Translations under genes and position numbers: made by a program
Notes under the pieces: generated by a model
What the model was told of the DNA's origin: nothing
Seen by the model: the letters and a program-made list of their open reading frames with translations, nothing else
Databases searched by the model: none
In this document: piece by piece, positions 1 to 7,888 of the stretch
How positions within the stretch are numbered: the first letter of the stretch is position 1
How the letters are laid out: every line of letters starts with the position of its first letter
Origin: Microcaldota archaeon
Lineage (GTDB): Archaea; Micrarchaeota; Micrarchaeia; Anstonellales; Bilamarchaeaceae
Reading direction: 5' to 3'
DNA: 35,884 nt
NCBI GenBank assembly: GCA_014727975.1
Contig: WJMK01000030.1
Span: 1-35,884 of the forward strand

Positions 1-387
1 CATGAAAACCGGGCCGTATGTGACCATCCTTACAAGGAAGGCTAGGAGCATTATCAGCGCGAGAGCGGCTGAGGGTGCAAGTGCGTTGTAATTTGTTGGG
101 AGGGAGATTCCTTCCCAGGCTTTTTCCTTTATGAAAAATGCGATTGCAAGCAGGTAGAACAATCCTACAGAGAGCACTGCGATGGAGTAATCAAAGGATA
201 CTCCCGCGATGAATAGGACAAATGCAAAGAATGCAGGAATTACCATCCCAAGCCCGAAGCCTATTCCAACTTTATCAAAAAGCGGAAGCTCCCTTTTCTT
301 GAGCAATGCAACTGAAAGCAGTGCGCCGGGGATAAAGAATCCCAGGAAAACCCATAGCAATAGGTAAAGGGGGTCGAATTCAAACAT
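1..387 (-). CDS. Polytopic membrane protein, N-terminal part (runs off left edge)
   Basis: An open frame on the minus strand starts at an ATG at 387 and stays open for 129 codons to the window edge, so the C-terminus is missing. The visible protein is very hydrophobic, with about four predicted membrane segments separated by short loops holding charged clusters such as KKREL and FIKEKAWEG. The N-terminus has no cleavable signal; the first helix begins after MFEFDP. A GGTG ribosome-binding sequence lies just upstream, and an AT-rich TATA-like stretch lies near 425-435. The pattern of an early FFIPGALLS-type helix recalls large archaeal membrane glycosyltransferase-like proteins, but no catalytic motif is visible in this fragment, so I give no function. 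Confidence 0.7.
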   Translation of the reverse strand, partial: MFEFDPLYLLLWVFLGFFIPGALLSVALLKKRELPLFDKVGIGFGLGMVIPAFFAFVLFIAGVSFDYSIAVLSVGLFYLLAIAFFIKEKAWEGISLPTNYNALAPSAALALIMLLAFLVRMVTYGPVFM

Positions 388-452
388 AAATGCACCCACA
401 TCAGAATAGAATTGGAAAGGTAATAATTGAAAAAATTTAAAAGGGGGCGGGG

Positions 453-1628
453 CTAGAGCAGTGAGCCGAGTATTTCAGACTGCATCTCATCCTGCGGCTT
501 CTGCTCCTCAAAAAGGTGGGGGGCCTTTACTCCCGTGATTACTGCGGTTACCTCTATTGCATTTGAAAGCCCCTCATCTATTCTCGCGCCCATCTTCACT
601 TCCGCTTCCTCGTGGAAATCATCCGAGATTCCCATGCAGATTTGGGTTGCATCACCCAGGGTAAGCCCGCCTGGGCCTGCAACGTGGATAAGTGCGCCCT
701 TTGCGCCTTCGTAGGAAACCTCAAGGAGAGGGTTGTTTCTTGTGTCGCTTACTACACTCTCTACCATTCCTGCGCCGGTTCCCGAGCCTTTTCCTACCGA
801 AATCATTGCAATTCCGCCATCCTTCATGATTGCGCGGACATCTGCATAATCCACATTCATCATGCTTGGGAGAACCACTAAGTCGGAAATTCCGCGAACT
901 GCCCTAGAAGCGATTTCATCCGCAAGCGCAAATGCCTTGTCGATTGGGAGGTTCGGGGCATAAGAAAGCAGCTTGTCATTTTCGATTACAATCACTGTAT
1001 CCGCATTCTTCATAAGTTCTTTGAGCCCATCCCTGGCGCGGTGGATCCTTGAGCGCTCAATCTTGAATGGGTAGGTAACCACTCCGATTACTGTGGCGCC
1101 CTGTTCCCTTGCAAGCTGCGCAATCAGTGGGGATGCTCCTGTTCCGGTTCCCCCTCCCATTCCTGCGCATACAAATACGATTTCGTTTTCCCCGATCATT
1201 CTCCTAAGGTCTTCCTTGTCAGAATCAGCTGCTTTTGCTGCAACTTTCGGGTCTCCGCCGCTTCCCAGGCCCTTGGTGACCGTTCTGCCCAGAAGGTGCT
1301 TGCCATGTGCTTCTACCACGCCCAGATGGAGCTTGTCTGTATTGACTGCAAGGGTTTTTGCGCTCTTGATTCCATGCTTGGTGATTCGGTTTACACTATT
1401 GCAGCCTGCGCCGCCTACCCCTACAACCTTGATTCGGATGGATGAATTTTCTTCGATGTTTTTTGGGGTTTCTTCAGCCTCGCTCGGCTTTTCCTCAGTA
1501 GGAAGCGTAATATCTTCAGGATTTTCTTCTGCTTTTTCTTCAGGTTTCTCTTCAAAAACAGGAGCTATTTCCCTTTTCTTCTGTGCCTCTTTTTCAGAAA
1601 CAATATCCTTAACTATTCCGTCCAGCAT
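453..1628 (-). CDS. ftsZ: Cell division GTPase FtsZ, paralogue with acidic N-terminal extension
   Basis: This is a tubulin-family GTPase that polymerises at mid-cell. The 391-residue protein has an acidic, low-complexity extension of about 60 residues (Glu/Pro/Lys rich). The Rossmann-like GTPase domain then begins at KVVGVGGAG (residues 68-75). The tubulin signature GMGGGTGTG is at 156-164, and the T7 loop NVDYADVRAIM (258-268) supplies the catalytic aspartates. It lies 94 bp downstream of a second ftsZ on the same strand, so the two may be co-transcribed. Archaea commonly carry FtsZ1 (ring scaffold) and FtsZ2 (constriction). I am not certain which class this is; the FtsZ2-like features are clearer in the neighbour. 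The extension could bind partners such as SepF, encoded further along the window. Confidence 0.95.
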   Translation of the reverse strand: MLDGIVKDIVSEKEAQKKREIAPVFEEKPEEKAEENPEDITLPTEEKPSEAEETPKNIEENSSIRIKVVGVGGAGCNSVNRITKHGIKSAKTLAVNTDKLHLGVVEAHGKHLLGRTVTKGLGSGGDPKVAAKAADSDKEDLRRMIGENEIVFVCAGMGGGTGTGASPLIAQLAREQGATVIGVVTYPFKIERSRIHRARDGLKELMKNADTVIVIENDKLLSYAPNLPIDKAFALADEIASRAVRGISDLVVLPSMMNVDYADVRAIMKDGGIAMISVGKGSGTGAGMVESVVSDTRNNPLLEVSYEGAKGALIHVAGPGGLTLGDATQICMGISDDFHEEAEVKMGARIDEGLSNAIEVTAVITGVKAPHLFEEQKPQDEMQSEILGSLL

Positions 1629-1722
1629 CCATGGTCACCATTGGAGAAATCGGAAAGAAGAAATAAAAAGGTTTTGCCCATTTTCCGAGGAAAATGGGGC
1701 TTGTGTTTAAACTCAACTGGGT

Positions 1723-2802
1723 TCATCCAAGCATTTCAAGGTCGCTGGAGAATGAAGGCATTGAGGATTCTTCCTCTGCTTCATAGTCCCTTCCAAGGAT
1801 AGAAGCTCCCTTCACTCCGGTTACGATTGCAACGATTTCGAGCTTTCCCTCATAGTTCTGCATAATGCGGGCGCCCCATTTCACGTTGGCCTCTGCATCC
1901 ATCCTTTCGGTGATTATTTCTCCTGCCTTGATTGCGTCTCCGAGGCTGAGGTCGCTTCCACCGGAAATGTGGATGATTGCACCCTTTGCACCTTCAAAGT
2001 CAACGTCCAGGAGCCTGTTCTTCACCACTGCCTCTGCAGAGCTTGTAACCTTGTCAGTTCCCTTTCCTTCACCAACTGCAATGAATCCTACGCCTCCGCC
2101 CTGCATGATTGCTCTTACATCTGCGAAGTCAATGTTGATGAGTGATGGCTGGGTGATTGTCCATACAAGTCCGCTGATTGCCCTTGCAAGGACCTCGTCC
2201 GCAACTGCAAATGCTTCGGACATCGGGAGGTTCGGGACCAGCTGAACCAGGCGGTTGTTGTCTACGATGATTACTGAGTCGCAGCTCTGCCTGAGCTTCG
2301 CAATTGACTCGTCTGCCTTCTTTCTCCTTGCCCTCTCAAGTGCGAAGGGGTAGGTGACCATCGCCACGGTAATTGCACCCTGCTCCTTTGCGATTTGTGC
2401 TGTAATGGGGGCTGCTCCGCCTCCTGTTCCTCCTCCCATGCCAGCGCAGATGAAAACAAGGTGTGCGCCTTCGAGCTCCCTCTCAATAAGGGGGCGGTCA
2501 ACTTCTGCAGATTTTGCACCGAGGTCAGGGTAACCACCTGCACCAAGGCCCTTGGTGATGCTTCTTCCAATTAGCACTTTGGATGCTTTTTCGTGTACCT
2601 GCTTGAGGTGCTGCTTGTCTGTGTTGACTGCAACAAGCTGGCTTCCTTTCACGCCAGACTTCACAAGCCTGTTGATGGTGTTGTTTCCTGCACCACCTAC
2701 ACCTACGGTGACAATTTTGATTGTCTCTGAGCTCTCTTCTTCCTCGGCTCCGGAAGATTCCGGTGGCCTTTCTCCTACAACAGATTTCACAAGGTCGTCC
2801 AT
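1723..2802 (-). CDS. ftsZ: Cell division GTPase FtsZ, FtsZ2-like paralogue
   Basis: The 359-residue protein has a short acidic N-terminus and then the GTPase domain (VGVGGAGNNTINR, about 33-45). The stretch VNTDKQHLKQ and the later WGARIMQNYEGK segment resemble archaeal FtsZ2, the constriction paralogue. The T7 loop LINIDFADVRAIM is intact (about 221-233). The nucleotide signature reads GMGGGTGGG (121-129) instead of the usual GGGTG[TS]G, so the second Thr/Ser is glycine. The C-terminus ends in a short acidic and hydrophobic tail (SDLEMLG), plausible as a partner-binding peptide. It is the first gene of a minus-strand pair, and its promoter lies in the region shared with the divergent vapB-like gene. 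Confidence 0.94.
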   Translation of the reverse strand: MDDLVKSVVGERPPESSGAEEEESSETIKIVTVGVGGAGNNTINRLVKSGVKGSQLVAVNTDKQHLKQVHEKASKVLIGRSITKGLGAGGYPDLGAKSAEVDRPLIERELEGAHLVFICAGMGGGTGGGAAPITAQIAKEQGAITVAMVTYPFALERARRKKADESIAKLRQSCDSVIIVDNNRLVQLVPNLPMSEAFAVADEVLARAISGLVWTITQPSLINIDFADVRAIMQGGGVGFIAVGEGKGTDKVTSSAEAVVKNRLLDVDFEGAKGAIIHISGGSDLSLGDAIKAGEIITERMDAEANVKWGARIMQNYEGKLEIVAIVTGVKGASILGRDYEAEEESSMPSFSSDLEMLG

Positions 2803-2935
2803 TTTATCTATCCTCTATTCGGTTGGTAACGTAGAATCGGTGAACCGGTGTTTAAATACTTTGAGATTTACGTCGGAGAGGAAGCCCCACAAACTTAAAG
2901 CAAAATAAACAGTTTTAGGAAAGCACGTCGGAAGG

Positions 2936-2957
2936 AATATAAATGTATGCACTGCAT
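2936..2957 (+). promoter_or_regulatory. TATA box and palindromic operator candidate of the vapBC-like pair
   Basis: An AATATAAAT box (2936-2944) lies 22-30 nt before the ATG at 2966, the spacing expected for a near-leaderless archaeal transcript. Immediately downstream is a perfect odd palindrome, ATGCA-C-TGCAT (2947-2957). VapB antitoxins commonly repress their own promoters by binding palindromes here, so this is a reasonable operator candidate. The binding is inference. Confidence 0.45.
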
Positions 2958-2965
2958 GTATTTAC

Positions 2966-3181
2966 ATGGTCAAGGTAATCACCATCCGTGATGATGTGTA
3001 CGACCGCCTGAGCACCCTGAAGAAGAGGCACGGGATGAGCTTCTCCGAAGCTATTGACATGCTTCTTAACGAGAGCAAACTCACGCGGGAAGGGTTGCTT
3101 GACCATGCAGGAAAGCTCAAGGAAGTTGACATCGACAGGCGCGCCTTGTACCGCCTGAAGAGGTGGGGAAGCGGTGATTAA
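2966..3181 (+). CDS. vapB: VapB-like antitoxin (UPF0330/DUF217-type)
   Basis: This 71-residue protein begins MVKVITIRDDVYDRLSTLKK, the N-terminal ribbon-helix-helix form typical of archaeal VapB antitoxins. The sequence SFSEAIDMLLNE follows, then a basic, flexible C-terminal half that would bind the toxin. A PIN-domain protein follows on the same strand, which supports an antitoxin role. The start is the first ATG after a TATA box, giving an almost leaderless mRNA. Unusually, the toxin frame starts 108 bp later instead of overlapping. Confidence 0.8.
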   Translation: MVKVITIRDDVYDRLSTLKKRHGMSFSEAIDMLLNESKLTREGLLDHAGKLKEVDIDRRALYRLKRWGSGD

Positions 3182-3190
3182 GGGTTCGGG

Positions 3191-3250
3191 GTTTCCGGTT
3201 TTGGGTTCCGAAAAGGGGCAGGCGGGGACCCATAACACAAAACAGGAAAC
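3191..3250 (+). repeat. Imperfect inverted repeat between the antitoxin and toxin genes
   Basis: The 17-nt arm GTTTCCGGTTTTGGGTT (3191-3207) is complementary at 15 of 17 positions to 3234-3250 (AACACAAAACAGGAAAC), with a 26-nt loop. It fills most of the 108-bp spacer. In an RNA this would be a long hairpin separating vapB from vapC. It could act as an attenuator or processing site, or be a small inserted element. Confidence 0.5.
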
Positions 3251-3289
3251 AGGAAAGAGCCCGCCCTCCCGTAAAACGAGGCATGGCTG

Positions 3290-3670
3290 ATGGCAACTAA
3301 AATCTGCCTGGATACTGACGTTGTCCTTGATTTTTTCAAGGGCGATATGAAGACAGTGCAGAAAATCAAGCAGTATTCGCAGGCGGATAAACTTTGCCTG
3401 ACCTCGCTGTCTTACTTCGAGCTCCTGACTGTGATACGCGGATCTCCCCGCTGGGAGATTGTAAACATAGTGGAAAAGATGGAGATGCTGGACTTCGACA
3501 GGAAGGCGGCAGTGCGCGCTTCCAAGATTTACGAGAATGCGGTTGAAACGCACTTGCAGCTCGGAATGAGGGAGCTGGTGATTGCATCGGTGTGCATCTC
3601 CAACAAAGCATTGCTGCTGACGGGAAAAAGGCAGCCATATGAAGGCATCAAGGGGCTGAAATTCGTCTAG
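3290..3670 (+). CDS. vapC: PIN-domain VapC-like toxin
   Basis: The protein is 126 residues, normal for a VapC ribonuclease. The N-terminus ICLDTDVVLDFF carries the first PIN aspartate (D8), and E44 (SYFELL) fits the conserved glutamate. The third acidic position is Glu95 (RELVIAS) where most families have Asp. The last motif, usually a T-N/D-F type, is TGKRQPYEGIKGL with no obvious fourth acidic residue, so the metal site may be weakened. With the upstream antitoxin it forms a type II toxin-antitoxin pair; the known family activity is cleavage of tRNA or rRNA. Whether this copy is active cannot be judged from sequence alone. Confidence 0.8.
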   Translation: MATKICLDTDVVLDFFKGDMKTVQKIKQYSQADKLCLTSLSYFELLTVIRGSPRWEIVNIVEKMEMLDFDRKAAVRASKIYENAVETHLQLGMRELVIASVCISNKALLLTGKRQPYEGIKGLKFV

Positions 3671-3699
3671 GAATTACGCTCATTAAATCGGTTGGCAAA

Positions 3700-3802
3700 G
3701 CGACAGCCGCCCTCCAAGGCGGCGACCACTTCGTGGTTGAAGTGGGAGGTGAGGCAGGCGACACAGTAGGGCTCTGCGCTTCGGCGCATCCCCTCCTCAT
3801 TA
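3700..3802. other. Non-coding stretch with three compact hairpins
   Basis: Between the toxin and ligase genes (3671-3817) there is no convincing reading frame. Three hairpins stand out: GCCGCC/GGCGGC, ACCAC-TTC-GTGGT, and TGCGC-TTCG-GCGCA with a classic UUCG loop. A GGGAGG-type run pairs with CCCCTCCTC across the last hairpin. This could be a small structured RNA, or a bidirectional terminator between the convergent genes. No known RNA family is recognised. Confidence 0.35.
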
Positions 3803-3817
3803 TCATTAAGGGTAAGC

Positions 3818-5533
3818 TTACGAGAATTTGTGCATTTCCTCTACTTCTTTAGTGGTGGTTGCGTTGAACGGGCCTTTGTCGTCCCGGATGCGAATCATGC
3901 GCGGGAAACGAAGTGCTAACCCTTTGCCTTTTTCCCTTCCGCAGGTGTGCGTAGGAGAGCGGGTAATATTATCGTATGCAACTTCCACAACGTGGCGCGG
4001 GTGCACCCAGAAATCAGGATCCATTTCGTAATCCAAATTGGTGGGCGGGCGCTTGACCTTGTCTTCCTCCAGCATCTTCTGGAACCTGCCCATTTCATCT
4101 TCGGTGAAGCCGCTCCCCACTTTTGCAATTGTCTCGAAGCGGGAAGTTTCATCATTGTACACTGCTACGAGTATTCCTCCAAAGCCGAACCTGGCACGGG
4201 AACCCTTGCCGCGGTAATACCCTACTATTACCGCATCAATTGTGTCCATCTCCTGCCCATAGGATTTCTTGAGCTTAATCCAGGCGAATTTGCGCTTGCC
4301 TGCGGTGTAGGGCGCCTTGAGGTCCTTGGCCATTATCCCCTCGAGCTTCATGCTTAGTGCTGCCTGGAACAATGAGTCGATTTCCTTTGCGGTTTCCACT
4401 ATGCGCATTGTGCTCGGCTTGATTGTTCCCTTGGATGAAAGAAAAGACTCGAGCTTTTTCCTGCGCTCCAGGTAGGGGCAGGTGGTGCAGTCTTCACCGT
4501 CCAGGTAGTGCAAATCAAATGCAAAAACGTAGAGGGGATATTTTTTGGCTGCGGTCTCCAGGCCGTACTTGCGCCTGCGGTGCATTGTTTCCTGGAAAGA
4601 GTAGAAACGCTTGTCTTCTTCATTGAATGCAAGGGCTTCGCCTTCGAATATTGCTTCCCTGGGCCTGAGATTCTGCACCGCGGCAACAACATCCGGGAAC
4701 ATGTGGGTCATCTTTTCCAGCCTTCTGGAATAGATTTCCACGCGGTTGCCTTTTTTGTGGACTGCAATGCGGAATCCATCGTACTTATATTCAACTGCGC
4801 ACTTTCCAAGCTTTGCGATAATTTCCTTGGGGTTTGCAAGGCGCTCTGCCATTGCAGGCATAATCGGCTTGAAAACCTCTATTTTGAAATCCCTGATTTT
4901 TTCTGGGTCCTCCAGGAAGACACGGGCAACATGCCCGATGTCAGAGCAGAGGTTGTATGCGCGCTCTATGGGCTCCCTCCAGGACTTGTCTCCCTCATGG
5001 GAAACGCTTAATGCATCCAGGATTGTGGGGTCGCCCACGCCGAGGCGAAGCTGGCCGAGCACAAACCTGGTGATGTATTTTGCTTCAATTGGAGTTGCAT
5101 TATTATACATTTCAACAAGCCGGTTAATCTTCATCCCCTGGGAGCCTGAGCCCCCTGCCTTTGAAATCCTGAACATCGAGTTATAAACTGAAAGTACGCT
5201 CAGGGAAGTCTGGAAAAGTGATTGCTGCCTTTTCTTGCCCAGGAGCTTTTCTGCAACCAGGCCAAGGTCCCCCTCGCTTTCGAATTCCTGTTCAACTTTG
5301 CTTTTCCCATAACCGGAAGCCTTGCGGATTGCTTCAAGAACGAATTTTTCCCCCATCCCCAAATCAATTCCTTCATATGGGGGGCGGAGCTCCCCCTGGA
5401 TTATATATGCAATGCGCTCCGCCTCCTCGGGGCTTGCTTTTTCAAAAATGCGTGCAAGAAGGTCGGTCATCTCGAGGCGGCCGCTGCGCTTCTCGATTTC
5501 ATTGAATGCTTTTGCAACCTCCTCAAACTGCAT
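3818..5533 (-). CDS. lig: ATP-dependent DNA ligase
   Basis: The protein is 571 residues, typical of archaeal replicative ATP-dependent DNA ligases. An N-terminal DNA-binding domain (about 1-210) is followed by the adenylation domain. Motif I is EYKYDGFR with the adenylated lysine at K250. Later motifs are visible as YSRR, FEGEALAF, LEGIMAKD and WIKLKKSY, then an OB-fold with DAVIVGYYRGKGSRARFGF and the C-terminal RFPRMIRIRDDK. It seals nicks in Okazaki-fragment joining and repair, forming an enzyme-AMP intermediate. The gene is convergent with the toxin gene. The start at 5533 matches the family length. Confidence 0.97.
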   Translation of the reverse strand: MQFEEVAKAFNEIEKRSGRLEMTDLLARIFEKASPEEAERIAYIIQGELRPPYEGIDLGMGEKFVLEAIRKASGYGKSKVEQEFESEGDLGLVAEKLLGKKRQQSLFQTSLSVLSVYNSMFRISKAGGSGSQGMKINRLVEMYNNATPIEAKYITRFVLGQLRLGVGDPTILDALSVSHEGDKSWREPIERAYNLCSDIGHVARVFLEDPEKIRDFKIEVFKPIMPAMAERLANPKEIIAKLGKCAVEYKYDGFRIAVHKKGNRVEIYSRRLEKMTHMFPDVVAAVQNLRPREAIFEGEALAFNEEDKRFYSFQETMHRRRKYGLETAAKKYPLYVFAFDLHYLDGEDCTTCPYLERRKKLESFLSSKGTIKPSTMRIVETAKEIDSLFQAALSMKLEGIMAKDLKAPYTAGKRKFAWIKLKKSYGQEMDTIDAVIVGYYRGKGSRARFGFGGILVAVYNDETSRFETIAKVGSGFTEDEMGRFQKMLEEDKVKRPPTNLDYEMDPDFWVHPRHVVEVAYDNITRSPTHTCGREKGKGLALRFPRMIRIRDDKGPFNATTTKEVEEMHKFS

Positions 5534-5629
5534 AATAACTAGAATGCATAGAATAAATAAAAAATGCGCGCCCGGGCAGCAAAGAGCAGTGTTAAATTAA
5601 AAAACATTTAGTGAGAACGGAGTGTCCAG

Positions 5630-6286
5630 ATGACCAGTGAAGGCACTCTTAGGACCCCTCCGGTACATTTGGGAAAGCTCCGTGAATTCTTAACTGATGG
5701 AAACCCGCAGATGCAGGATTGGGCAATGGGGGCTGTTTTCAACTTAACCTATTCTTACGGAGTTGCTTCCCTCCCGGTATGGAATGAACTGCTTGAATTG
5801 GCGGTGGAGCACCCCTGCTGGAATACAAGGGAATCCTGCCAGGGGCTTGTGGGGAGGTACCTGAAAAACGAGGTGGGGGCACAGGAATTGCTCTACAAAA
5901 TAAGGGGGGAGGCTATGAAAGAGCAATTTGAAGGGGTTGATGGGTTCTTTATTTCCTGTGGGCTGATTGCAATGCAAAATGGGCACAATGATGAAGCTGC
6001 TGAGATTTTTGCCTCGGTTATCCATAAGGATGAGGACCCGCCAAAACTTCGCGATGCAATCCATCTGCAGCTGAGGGCTATGCTCGGCACAGGGAAAAAA
6101 CTGGAAGAAACATGGGGGAAAGTAAGGCGTCAGCTTCTGAAGAAAGAAGCAAAAGAAGAGATTTCCCACCTGGAAAACCTTCGCGGGATGATGAAACCGC
6201 AGGAAGGATTCGGGAGGGAGGCAGGCCCAAAAAGGGAACCCGCTTCCGCTGCGCGTGGGAGGCCCAAAAAGCTTGCACGCTGCTAA
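5630..6286 (+). CDS. Hypothetical protein with AT-hook-like basic tail
   Basis: I do not recognise this 218-residue protein. A TATA-like TTAAATTAAAAAA lies about 35 nt upstream of the ATG. The body is helical in character (LREFLTDGN, VWNELLELAVEH, CWNTRESCQGLVGRYL) and could be a short alpha-solenoid of HEAT type. The C-terminus is strongly basic and ends ARGRPKKLARC; the GRP core flanked by basic residues resembles an AT-hook, suggesting DNA or RNA contact. It stands alone, between the divergent ligase gene and the convergent endonuclease IV-type gene. Confidence 0.7.
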   Translation: MTSEGTLRTPPVHLGKLREFLTDGNPQMQDWAMGAVFNLTYSYGVASLPVWNELLELAVEHPCWNTRESCQGLVGRYLKNEVGAQELLYKIRGEAMKEQFEGVDGFFISCGLIAMQNGHNDEAAEIFASVIHKDEDPPKLRDAIHLQLRAMLGTGKKLEETWGKVRRQLLKKEAKEEISHLENLRGMMKPQEGFGREAGPKREPASAARGRPKKLARC

Positions 6287-6368
6287 TTTAGCCCTAAGTA
6301 TATGCGGGGGACTTAATGGCACTAATCTCAAAAGACAGGGTAAGGGGCAAATCCGTAGGGAAAGGTGT

Positions 6369-7211
6369 TTAGAAGTGCGTCAGGTATTCCTTCTGCATTT
6401 TCAGCGCATCTATTTCCAGTTTGGGTGATTCGGAAATGATTACTCCTCCGTATCCGTTTTCTGCCAGAACCTTCATCAGGGGCTTGTATGGGGGAGGGTT
6501 TTTTCCTTCTAAGGGGAGGTGATTGCGCTCTCCTTTTTCTGAGTAGTTTATGCAGGAGAAATGCGCATGGAAATCCTTCATGTAGCCCGGCGCATTTTTT
6601 TCAACATATGCAAGGAGCTTGGAATAATCAGATTCGTTTTTGCAGGGCCAGTCGCCCCTTGAGAGTAAGTGGGCAAAATCAAGCACCAGCATAATTTCCT
6701 TTACGCTGTGATGGAGCTCGATGCACTCATCCAGGGAGCCATACTGGGATTTCTTGCCTACTGTTTCCGCACCTAGTTTTACGCCTTTTATTTTGTGCTT
6801 GCTCATCTGGGTTTTGAGCTTCTTGAATAATGATTTTGTGAGCTTGAAGCATTCCTTGGAGGTTTTTCCCTGGTAATAGCCGGGGTGGAAAACCGCAACC
6901 CGGGCGCCTGCCCACTGGCACGCCTGCACTGAAAGGAGGAGGTTTCTTTTGGTAGTTTCCTGTTTTGTTTTGTCCGTTGCGCAGCAATTTACCCAGTAAG
7001 GTGCGTGGGCGGAGAGCCTTACATCGAATTTTTCGGAAGCAGGCTTGAGCCTTTTTGCGTTTTCTTCCTTGAGCTTTACTCCCCTTACGAATTCTAGCTC
7101 CATTGCACCCAGCCCTAAATCATGGGAGCATTCAATTGCCTCTAAGCTGCCCCCCTCACATTGGTGGGGTATCCCTGCAGAGCCAAACCTTACCCTGTTT
7201 CTTTTTGGCAT
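6369..7211 (-). CDS. nfo: Endonuclease IV-type AP endonuclease (TIM barrel)
   Basis: With the ATG at 7211 the protein is 280 residues, the usual length of endonuclease IV; an upstream in-frame extension to 7286 looks unrelated. The start MPKRNRVRFGSAGIP matches the first barrel strand. Likely metal ligands follow the family order: H69 (SAHAPY), H109 (FHPG), E149 (GAETVGK), D178 and H181 (LDFAHL), H215/H217 (FHAHFS), H231 and E261 (IISESP). Family members cleave DNA at abasic sites in base excision repair. The xylose-isomerase-like superfamily is broad, so substrate is inferred, but the His/Glu set is persuasive. Confidence 0.88.
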   Translation of the reverse strand: MPKRNRVRFGSAGIPHQCEGGSLEAIECSHDLGLGAMELEFVRGVKLKEENAKRLKPASEKFDVRLSAHAPYWVNCCATDKTKQETTKRNLLLSVQACQWAGARVAVFHPGYYQGKTSKECFKLTKSLFKKLKTQMSKHKIKGVKLGAETVGKKSQYGSLDECIELHHSVKEIMLVLDFAHLLSRGDWPCKNESDYSKLLAYVEKNAPGYMKDFHAHFSCINYSEKGERNHLPLEGKNPPPYKPLMKVLAENGYGGVIISESPKLEIDALKMQKEYLTHF

Positions 7212-7318
7212 ATTGGAACTGTCTGCCGAGCGAAATAAATATCTGCGCTTTAGGGAGGTGGGGCTGGAAAACTGGAAAATGCACATTTTAAAAAATTGCT
7301 GTTGCTAAAAAATTTGCA

Positions 7319-7888
7319 ATGGCACTGTGGGTGGCTAAAAAAGAGCCGGTGATCCCTGAAAACGGGAGAAAGAATCCTATGCAGAAACAATACCCCTTAG
7401 TGGAAAGAAACCCGGGCTATACAAAGCCCATGAGGGTTTTTATGCGGGCAGTGAATGGTGGGAAAGATGGGGATGTAAAGGCCCTTATCAAGAGCCGGGA
7501 AGTTGACCCGGATGGACAGGGGAAATACGGGGACACTGCATTAATGATTGTTGCTGCAAAGGGGTATACGAGGACCGCAGGCGCGCTTCTTGAAAACGGG
7601 GCAGACCCTAATGCAAGGGGAAGGCACTTTGTGACTCCGCTCATGGTTGCAGTAAAGTGGAGCATGAGCCCGAAAATGATAGAGATGCTAATTGACCATG
7701 GGGCAAGGATAAGGGCGAGGAACCTTATGCTGGAAACCGCACTAGAAGAAGCGCGCTGGGCGAAGTGGCTGGATGGGTGCCCTGAAACCAGAAAACTGCT
7801 TGAGCAGAAATGGGTTGAAGAGGGGGTGCTCCACAGGATGGGGAGATTCTTATCCAGTAGGTTTTCCGGAACTGGTGCTGACGCCTAA
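7319..7888 (+). CDS. Ankyrin-repeat protein
   Basis: The 189-residue protein has two to three ankyrin repeats. The clearest run is GDTALMIVAAKGYTRTAGAL with LENGADPNARG, then TPLMVAVKWS...MIEMLIDHGARIRAR. The N-terminal 45 residues are basic and unstructured, and the C-terminal 35 form a likely helix. Ankyrin repeats are protein-binding scaffolds; no enzymatic motif is present. It is divergent from nfo and its last codons overlap the end of the convergent propeller lipoprotein gene by 4 bp. A later ATG at 7379 could also serve as the start. A second, more degenerate ankyrin-like gene lies about 3 kb away. Confidence 0.8.
   Translation: MALWVAKKEPVIPENGRKNPMQKQYPLVERNPGYTKPMRVFMRAVNGGKDGDVKALIKSREVDPDGQGKYGDTALMIVAAKGYTRTAGALLENGADPNARGRHFVTPLMVAVKWSMSPKMIEMLIDHGARIRARNLMLETALEEARWAKWLDGCPETRKLLEQKWVEEGVLHRMGRFLSSRFSGTGADA

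Noticed and set aside
2915-3553. 212-codon minus-strand frame over the vapBC-like pair
   Set aside because: It is antisense to two recognisable genes, has low-complexity translation and no motif; an overlap artefact.
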